This document shows positions 57,588-64,000 of a stretch of DNA of 64,000 bases, piece after piece. Positions within the stretch are counted from its first letter, which is position 1. Each line of letters opens with the position of its first letter. This DNA is from Iris pallida (taxonomy: Eukaryota; Streptophyta; Magnoliopsida; Asparagales; Iridaceae): contig JANAVB010003400.1 of NCBI GenBank assembly GCA_029216955.1, positions 12,945,147-13,009,146 on the forward strand, given 5' to 3'. The translations under genes were made by a program, and so were the position numbers. The notes under the pieces were generated by a model. It saw only the letters and a list, made by a program, of their open reading frames with translations. It made no database searches and was not told the DNA's origin.

Positions 57588-59336
57588 TGTAATGCCCCAG
57601 TCCCAAAAATACGTAGGACTAGGAACGTAGACATGCCAGCTGTATTCATACAAAGTATACTTCAATATATGGAAGCCTCGTATAAATACATAAGCTGTAA
57701 AATGCAGTAGAACCATAACTAATCTCATCCACGCAAAATAAATGAATATAGGACATCATATAAAGATAATGAATTGTCATGATACATTATGTTGGGCGGA
57801 GACAAATCTACTACCAACAAATATAAGAAAATAAAATACATGGAAAATGAAATGAGTGGCGAGCGAAGCGAAGACGATCCAAATACAATCATCCTCGAAG
57901 AAGTAGCGATGATCACGGCTAAAGCTAGAGCACCTGCGAAAGACAATAGCACACACCTGACAAGACAACCAGGTCCTCAGAGGGACGTAACAAGACACAT
58001 AATATCATGCCATATAAACTGAATAAATACTGCTCAAATAAATAAGTAAATCGAATTATAACATGTTCCAATATGCACCTACTGAACGAGCGTACCATCC
58101 CCCCAACCAAATAAGGACAGAAGATGGTAAACTAATTCACGGTAACGTATCTTCCCATGCTATGAATCCAATATGGTATCCGGACCCCAACAAGGTTCAA
58201 TACCTTCTTATCGAAGTAGTAAGTCACACCTACAACCAAACAAGGACAAGATGTGACGAACTAATTCGCGACAAGTTATTGTTCCAAGCCACGGTCAGAT
58301 ACAAGTATCCAAACCAAAAGTACTCGTACCTAACGGATAGGGTAGCCTACCGTTCTATGTAAAATGTAGTTAAGAATAATCCTTCCTACGCATGGGCCCT
58401 GGCTAATAGGATCGGCATGGTCCTCCCTTAGGCACCAGAGGCCCTATCAGTAACAGCATGACGTTCCGCAGAATCGTCAATGGCCGTCAGTAATCTTGGG
58501 TCATCAACCCCGTATCTCCAGCGGAGAGTCCGGGTCACAAGGGAAGTGTATCGAAGCCCATACGCTAAGGAATTGTCCTCCCCGCCCAATGCCTACTATG
58601 TTGTATCCACAACAATAACCTCTATAACCGCTAAGTTAAACTAGCATGCAACCTCTATTAGCGGTTATTCCTATCGCACGGCTTGTACGTACTGGTGGCC
58701 AGCCAATCACGCACTTCCGTGTTCTACATGCGACACACAACTTCGTGTTACAACGTGTCAAGGCCAATGAATGCAACACACATGGTGGTCCCTTAAATCT
58801 AGGTTTTATTTGTAAGAAAATAATACACAGCAGAAAATATGAACAGTAAGTTCTAACAGTTATGCCATGTATCACAGTTTATTTTGCATAAAGAAAATAA
58901 ATAATGCATGAAATATGAGCTAAAATAATTAAACAGCGAATGGCAAGGTGTCTTGCCTGGTAGGACGCCTGGTGTACTGCAATAATCACGGTGGTACGAA
59001 CTGCGACTTCGGTGCAACAACTATACATGGTGACCTCAGATGGTGGCACGGACAGTTCTATTGGGTTCAGAATGGTCGAATTGGTTAGGGCGGACATAAG
59101 GTAGGCTTGAATTGGCAAGGAATAGAAAAGAGGGGTTTAGTCATGGACATGAGGATATCAAAAGAAATCAGATAAATAATATACGTACGATTTTGAAGAA
59201 TTATTTATAATTCTAGAAAACTATATTTTATTACAAAAATAGTTTAGATATATACATACTTGAAAGACAAAATAGTTTTTGGGCTCAAAACCATAAATTT
59301 GCCAAAATAATTTTAGTAGGAAACTATATTTTTTTT

Positions 59337-59930
59337 AGAGTTATTTGTATTTACCCCCCCCCCCCCCTCCCAATTGTTAATCATATCTCTACTTTCCCTC
59401 CAAATTTATTTTAATTAGTATTACCCCCCCAATCTTCGGATAAAGTGCAAAGAAACCCTCATTAGATTTGCGTTTTTGCATTTGAAGACCCCTTGTTTAA
59501 AAAAAATTCATATTTTCATTTTTGTTTAGTTTGTACCCCTGTCGTTAACAGCCGTTAAAATACGTCTAAAAATATGATTTTACCCTTCCCCCCACGTTCT
59601 CCCCCCTCTCTCTCTGGTGGCGGGGACTTGTCAAGCGGGGCCGACCAGAGGAGAGGGGAGGGTAGCCGGCCAGCGGAGGGAGGAGGGGGAGGGTCGAGTT
59701 AGGGGTGAGCATTCGGTTAATTCGGTTCAAATCGAACCGAAAACTGAATTGAACCGAAAATCGAATAAGGAAAATCGAAACCGAACCGAATTGGCCCATA
59801 ACGGAATCAAATTGAACCGAATTAAATCGGTTCGATTTTTTGGTTTATTCAATTTTTTGATTTATTTGCACTTTTTTGTTAATATATATAGTACTTAAAT
59901 ATACCTAAATTTATTTAGTATATATTTGTA

Positions 59931-59976
<46 letters not shown>

Positions 59977-60425
59977 AAATTTCTTATTCGGTTTTAGGTT
60001 TTGGACCGAAACCGAAACCCGAAATCGAAACCGAAACTGAATAAGAAAATTTAGTATTTTCAAAACCGAAATCGAACCGAATCTTTTTTAAACCGAATCG
60101 AATCTCGGTTCGGTTCGATTTTTTCTTATTCGGTCCCCCTCGACCCCCCTCCTCCCTCCGCTGGCCGGCCCCCTCCACCCGCCCCCTCCTCCCTCCACTG
60201 GCCAGCCCCCCCAATCCCCCTCCTCCCTCTGCTGGCCGGCCATGCTCGACCTAGGAGTGAGCATTATTCGGTTTTGGACCAAAAATCGAACCGAGTCGAA
60301 TAAGAGATTCGGTTCGATTTAAAAAAAAAATTCGGTTCGGTTTTGGTTTTGAAAATACTAAATTTTTTTATTCGATTTCGGTTTCGGTCCAAAACCGAAA
60401 ATCGAATATATATATACATATATAC

Positions 60426-60477
<52 letters not shown>

Positions 60478-61060
60478 GTATATACTAAATAAATATATAT
60501 ATGTATATACTACAGATATATACTAAATAAATTTAGGTATATTTAAGTACTATATATATTAACAAAAATGTGCAAATAAACCAAAAAATGATAAACCGAA
60601 TAAACCGAAAATCGAACCGATTTAATTCGGTTCGGTTTGATTCGGTTCAATTTCAGTTTTGCTTCGATTTTCAGTTCAATTCGGCTTTCGGTTCGGTTTA
60701 AACCGAATTAACCGAATGCTCACCCCTAGCTCGACCCGTACCCTCCTCCCTCCGCTGGCCGGCCACCCTCCCCTCTCCTCCGGTCGGCCCCGCTTGACAA
60801 GTCCCCACCACCGGAGAGAGAGAGGGGAGGGTAAAATCTTATTTTTAGACGTATTTTAACGGCAGGGGTGCAAACTGAACAAAAATTAAAATATGAAAAA
60901 AAATTAAACAAAAGGTCTTCAAATGCAAAAACAAAAATCTAAAGAGGGTTTGTTTGCACTTTACCATAGGATTGGGGGGGGGGGTTACACTAATTAAAAT
61001 AAAATTGGGGGGGAATTAGAATTATGATTAGCAATTGGGGGGGTAAATACAAATAACTCT
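59337..61060. mobile_element. Fold-back DNA element, 1.7 kb, with nested hAT-like ends
   Basis: The ends AGAGTTATTTGTATTTACCC and its exact reverse complement lie at 59337 and 61060. The target is a run of seven T in the left LTR; eight and seven T flank the insert here, so the duplication is a T run of about 7-8 bp. The two halves are largely inverted copies of each other. Inside, TAGGGGTGAGCATTCGGT at 59702 and its reverse complement ending near 60727 form hAT-like ends around CGGTTCGGTT-rich DNA. A GC-rich centre (CTGGCCGGCC repeats, 60160-60245) and (TA)n tracts near 59934-59970 and 60420-60460 are present. There is no coding region. Confidence 0.7.
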
Positions 61061-61872
61061 TTTTTTTACTAGTCAAAATAATAGACTAGGATTTTATGGT
61101 ATAATTTGGTGACTACCTTTTATTGCTCGAAATATTTTTAGAAAAGAAAAAGGAAATAGATAATTTAGGGCTGTAATGAGAATAATGCTAATGACAGTAC
61201 TAATAATAATAATAATAATAATAATAATAGAAATTTAATAATAAAGAATAATAAGTAAATAAAAAAATAAAAATAAATGTGTAAATCGTGAGAAGCAGCT
61301 GTTCCCGAGAGAACAGAGCAGCTGTTCTCGAGAGAACAGTCAACAGCAAACCAAAAAAAGAAGAAAGTAAGAAGAGAGAGGGAAGAGGCGAACGAGAGGA
61401 AAGTCGATGAGCAGACTAGAGAGGGAAGGAGAAGCGTGAGAGAGAAGGGAACGGCGGAGGGGTTTCCCGGGAAAGTGAGGCGGAGGAGTAGGCCGAGAGG
61501 GAAGGTCGGAGAGGGGGAGTTCGGGCACGTGCGACTGAGGGGTCGGAGAGGGTTTCGACGAGACTACGGACGGCGGCTGGGCGGGGCGAAGGAGAGGGTT
61601 TGGCTGAGCGGACGGGGCGCACTGGGGTTGCGAGCGGCGGAGGTCGGGGGTTTGGGGAGTCGCCGGTCGGCGGAGCTCCGGCCGATAATTAGGGCAAGAT
61701 GGGGAAGAGGACGGGGGTTTCGTCAGGGCTCCGGCAAGGCTGCGGCGGATGCGGCTATGGGTCGCCGGAGAAGCACACCTGTGGAGGCAGCGGATGGCTT
61801 GGCGGAGGGTGCTCGCCTCCGGCGGAGAAGAAGAGGGGCGGCGACGGTGGTTGACGCAAGGGGTCAGCGAGG

Positions 61873-62529
61873 CTAGGCGGTCGGCAGAGGGGTTTGGTCG
61901 GCGCATGGGTGGCGCGCGAGGGCGGATGGACGGCGGAGGAAGGTCTGGTCGTGGACAGTGGTCGCGGCGCCGGAGCTCTGTACGACGGATCGTCGGGGAC
62001 AGGCGGGGGTCGGCCGGGAAAGGTAAGGGTTTCCTTTTCTATTGCGTTGTTGTTCTTGGTGGCGGATGGGATTTTTCCGGCCGATGGCCGTGGTCCGGGT
62101 GGTGGTGTCGGTCGCTGGTGAGGGTGGTGGTTGTGCGTGGAGGCGTGGTGGCTGGGACTGCGCTCGGGGAGAGCGGAGGGTCTGTGGGCTGGTTTGGCGG
62201 GGTTGTACGGCTCGAGGCCGAGGGTGACGAAGGTGGTGGCTGGTAGGGGTGGGGAGGAACGGGGCTGCCGGCGGCAGTGGCCGCGGGGGTGGTGTTGTCG
62301 TGGCCAGGGGGCAGGAGTCGGTTAGAATAGGTTTAGGGATTAGGTGGTGGTCGTGTCCGGAGTGTCGGACACGGCGGAGGAATACTGGATTTGTGTCCAG
62401 GGTGGTTGGACGAGAATTAATATTGTATATGTAAAAAGAATACTCTATTGGATAGACACCCGGGGTCGGATCCGAGGCCTTCACGGCTGACACGAGGATG
62501 GTTGGAACACCGACACGAGGCACATACAC
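61873..62529 (-). CDS. LTR-borne reading frame of 218 codons below the LTR TATA box
   Basis: ATG 62529 lies about 50 bp downstream of the TATA box at 62586-62579. The product would be Pro/Arg/Ser/Thr-rich (PPPRPLPPAAPF) with a more ordinary first 70 residues (YPIEYSFYIYNINSRP). The left LTR keeps the same ATG (55760) and frame, but a CGA-to-TGA change stops it after 105 codons at 55443. No family is recognised. GC-rich DNA easily yields long open frames, so this may be chance. Confidence 0.25.
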   Translation of the reverse strand: MYVPRVGVPTILVSAVKASDPTPGVYPIEYSFYIYNINSRPTTLDTNPVFLRRVRHSGHDHHLIPKPILTDSCPLATTTPPPRPLPPAAPFLPTPTSHHLRHPRPRAVQPRQTSPQTLRSPRAQSQPPRLHAQPPPSPATDTTTRTTAIGRKNPIRHQEQQRNRKGNPYLSRPTPACPRRSVVQSSGAATTVHDQTFLRRPSALARHPCADQTPLPTA

Positions 62530-62578
62530 TTTGTAGAAATTTGTGGAAGAATAATAAAAAGTTGGGGGAGTATCTGCC

Positions 62579-62586
62579 TATTTATA
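62579..62586 (-). promoter_or_regulatory. TATA box of the right (5') LTR
   Basis: Minus-strand CCTATAAATAGGCAG. As the 5' LTR of the element this would drive its transcript leftward through the GC-rich block, the fold-back element and the internal region. Confidence 0.6.
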
Positions 62587-63279
62587 GGATGTGGGAATTC
62601 CCAATTTGGATAGGATTAGGAGAATTTAAACCCAAAAATAGATAGCTTGCAATTTAATTTAAATCAATTTAAATCCAAATCTAAATATAAATCCAATTCC
62701 AAATGCAAATCAAATTTGAATCTAATTAAATTATTGGTTTAAAATCAATGGAAAAAATTTCAAATTTCAAATATTTAACCATATAAATAAATCCATAGGT
62801 TCAAATTAAGATTTTAAATCGCCACAATAATTTCGAATATATTTTCCAAAATACTAATAATAATAATTTCGAAAATAAATCTTTTTGAATAATAAAATAT
62901 TAATATTAATAATTTCAAAAATTACACTAATAAAATATTTATGCAATACATGTACGCACTAAAAATATCATTTATAATTAATAACTGTATAAACGAAAGC
63001 CTTTGTGTAAATAAAATAAATAAAATAATAAACTTAAAAATTTTGGTACGATAGCTAAATAATTATTATGTATAATATTTTGAAACCATAAAAATAGAAG
63101 AAAAGTATTTTTTAAAAATATGTACGCTCGTACATAATCGCACTCGTCGAGCAAATTCGAAAAAAGAAAATAAAAGGTCGTGCACGACGTATAATACGTC
63201 TACGCGACATATATTACAAAAATTTTAAATCAGTACTAAATTTAATAAAAAAAATAGTAGAAATTTTAGGGGTTTTACA

Positions 63280-63502
63280 GGAACAGCCTGTGTCCATTTT
63301 GGACCGAAGAGAGAAGATACTCAAGAACCGAACAATTAGTCTTGTCCGGGTTGCTTGGGATCATCACTCTTTAGGGGAGTCAACGTGGGAACGTGAGGAT
63401 GATATCCGATCACGGTATCCGCACCTGTTTGACTCACAAGGTATATCTCTTTCTGTATACCTTGATTGTCTTAACTCCTCATGCTTGTCACCTTATGAGT
63501 AG
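63280..63502 (+). pseudogene. Tekay-2 integrase tail, separated by the large-LTR element
   Basis: Continues the frame that stops at 52535, starting in the duplicated GGAAC. It reads PVSILDRREK, VRVAWDHHS and WEREDDIRSRYPHLF, the chromodomain-like end of Tekay/Del pol, the same as the Tekay-1 relic at 21175. TAG at 63500-63502 ends it, somewhat beyond the usual PHLF end. Confidence 0.88.
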
Positions 63503-63670
63503 AATTGCTTGGTGTCGTCGATAGTTAAACATAGATATGTTACTTGCTATTGGCATTGTAGAATGATTGCTTACTCAAATTGCTTATACTTAGATTAGTT
63601 TAGCTCCGATATTCCTATCATGCTTGGATTTGAAATTTCGAGGACGAAATTTTTCTAAGGAGGGTAGAGA
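63503..63670 (+). other. Tekay-2 3' untranslated region and polypurine tract
   Basis: Contains TTTCGAGGACGAAATTTTTC (63636-63655) and then AAGGAGGGTAGAGA (63657-63670) directly before the 3' LTR. The same two motifs, in minus orientation, adjoin the Tekay-1 and large-LTR element LTRs. Confidence 0.8.
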
Positions 63671-64000
63671 TGTCACTTCCCGTTCCTGGAATACGTATTC
63701 TAAATACATGTACTGCTGGAAAGTATTTATTTAATATTTATTATGTATTATTCAGTATTTAAATCCCTTTAATTTTATGTCAATTTATTTCCTGCAATTA
63801 TTTTTTCTGTATTTTACTTTCTGTATTTTTATTCTCTGCTTTTACTTTGCTTTTTGGGTTCGGCCTAGATTGGTTTGTTTTCGGTTTTTGTTGGTTCATC
63901 ATGAACCGAACCCACCTACCACCACTCCTTCATTTAAAGCCCATCCCCTTTCTCTCTCTTCATTACTTCTTCTCATTCTCTTCTTCTTTCTCATAACTCC
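63671..64000 (+). repeat. Start of the 3' LTR of Tekay-2 (cut by the window)
   Basis: TGTCACTTCCCGTTCC matches the beginning of the 5' LTR at 45171 and continues colinear to the window edge. Confidence 0.9.

Larger units (their letters stand above)
57588..63279 (-). repeat. Right (5') LTR of the large-LTR element, interrupted by a fold-back element
   Basis: Begins TGTAATGCCCCAG and ends GGGGTTTTACA on the plus strand. The first ~800 bp differ from the left LTR at roughly 20 positions by eye, nearly all transitions. Without the insert at 59337-61060 and its duplicated T run it is about 3.96 kb. Confidence 0.87.
52531..63284 (-). mobile_element. Non-autonomous large-LTR element (LARD-like), 10.7 kb with GGAAC duplication
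   Basis: Two LTRs (52536-56500; 57588-63279) starting TGTAACGCC/TGTAATGCC and ending TTTTACA surround 1.09 kb. GGAAC flanks both sides (52531-52535 and 63280-63284). Removing the insert and one GGAAC rejoins the Tekay-2 frame. The purine tract and the ACGAAATT stretch next to the left LTR, and the TATA boxes in both LTRs, show it is read on the minus strand. It has no gag or pol, so it would need proteins from a Tekay-type relative. The LTRs resemble that of Tekay-1 at their ends. Confidence 0.88.
45171..64000 (+). mobile_element. Tekay-2: Tekay/Del-type Gypsy retrotransposon running off the right edge
   Basis: The 5' LTR (45171-47714), gag-pol (48028-52535 and 63280-63502), polypurine tract and the first 330 bp of the 3' LTR (63671-64000) are visible. 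It sits in the Tat 3' LTR; CTTTC (45166-45170) is the expected target-site sequence. Pol order is protease-RT-RNase H-integrase (Gypsy) and the integrase tail is Tekay-like. A 10.7-kb element is inserted in the integrase tail at 52535/63280. The copy is inactive. Confidence 0.9.

Noticed and set aside
59566..60859. Short frames within the fold-back element
   Set aside because: They lie in inverted-repeat, low-complexity CGGTTCGG DNA and are mirrored in both arms.

Overview
This window looks like intergenic DNA from a large plant (angiosperm) nuclear genome. It is built almost entirely of transposable elements nested inside one another. I see no intact host gene, rRNA, tRNA or CRISPR array. 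The evidence is LTRs ending in TG...CA with 5-bp target duplications, tRNA primer-binding sites, polypurine tracts, TATAAATA boxes and decayed gag-pol frames of Copia (Sirevirus) and Gypsy (Tekay/Del-like and Tat-like) type. The plant lineage cannot be fixed from the sequence.

Layout. 1-1632: 3' end of a Copia-like element whose left part lies outside the window. 1633-8535: AT-rich DNA with several DNA-transposon relics: a ~0.3-kb MITE, a possible mini-CACTA, a 1.1-kb Tourist-like element filled with a minisatellite, a minus-strand hAT transposase pseudogene, and a CACTA-like TAGCGACG-rich fragment. 8536-21119: one LTR of a minus-strand Tekay-like Gypsy element (Tekay-1). It is split at 8964/18590 by a 9.6-kb Sirevirus with TSD GTAAC. 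Tekay-1 pol remnants follow to about 21700. At 22352 a Tat-lineage Gypsy element enters Tekay-1. It carries CATGCGG-type motif arrays in its LTRs, leader, an antisense-gene intron and its 3' spacer. Its reverse transcriptase frame is cut by a 4.8-kb solo LTR (29998-34799, TSD GAAGT). Its 3' half carries a spliced-looking antisense gene (43262 to 38389) with its own TATA box. The Tat 3' LTR is cut at 45170 by Tekay-2 (45171 to beyond 64000). The Tekay-2 pol is cut at 52535/63280 by a non-autonomous minus-strand element (TSD GGAAC) with ~3.96-kb LTRs around only 1.09 kb of internal DNA. The right LTR of that element holds a 1.7-kb fold-back element (59337-61060).

The nesting order is host > Tekay-1 > Tat > Tekay-2 > large-LTR element > fold-back, with the Sirevirus and the solo LTR as side branches. 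All long reading frames are broken. Most breaks are stop codons that single C-to-T or G-to-A changes would explain, as expected for old, methylated, silenced repeats. The least ordinary items are the motif-array/antisense-gene architecture of the Tat element, the large-LTR element with almost no internal region and an LTR-borne reading frame just below its TATA box, the promoter-like module shared between the Sirevirus LTR and its 3' ORF, and the primer-site motif shared by Tekay-2 and the large-LTR element.
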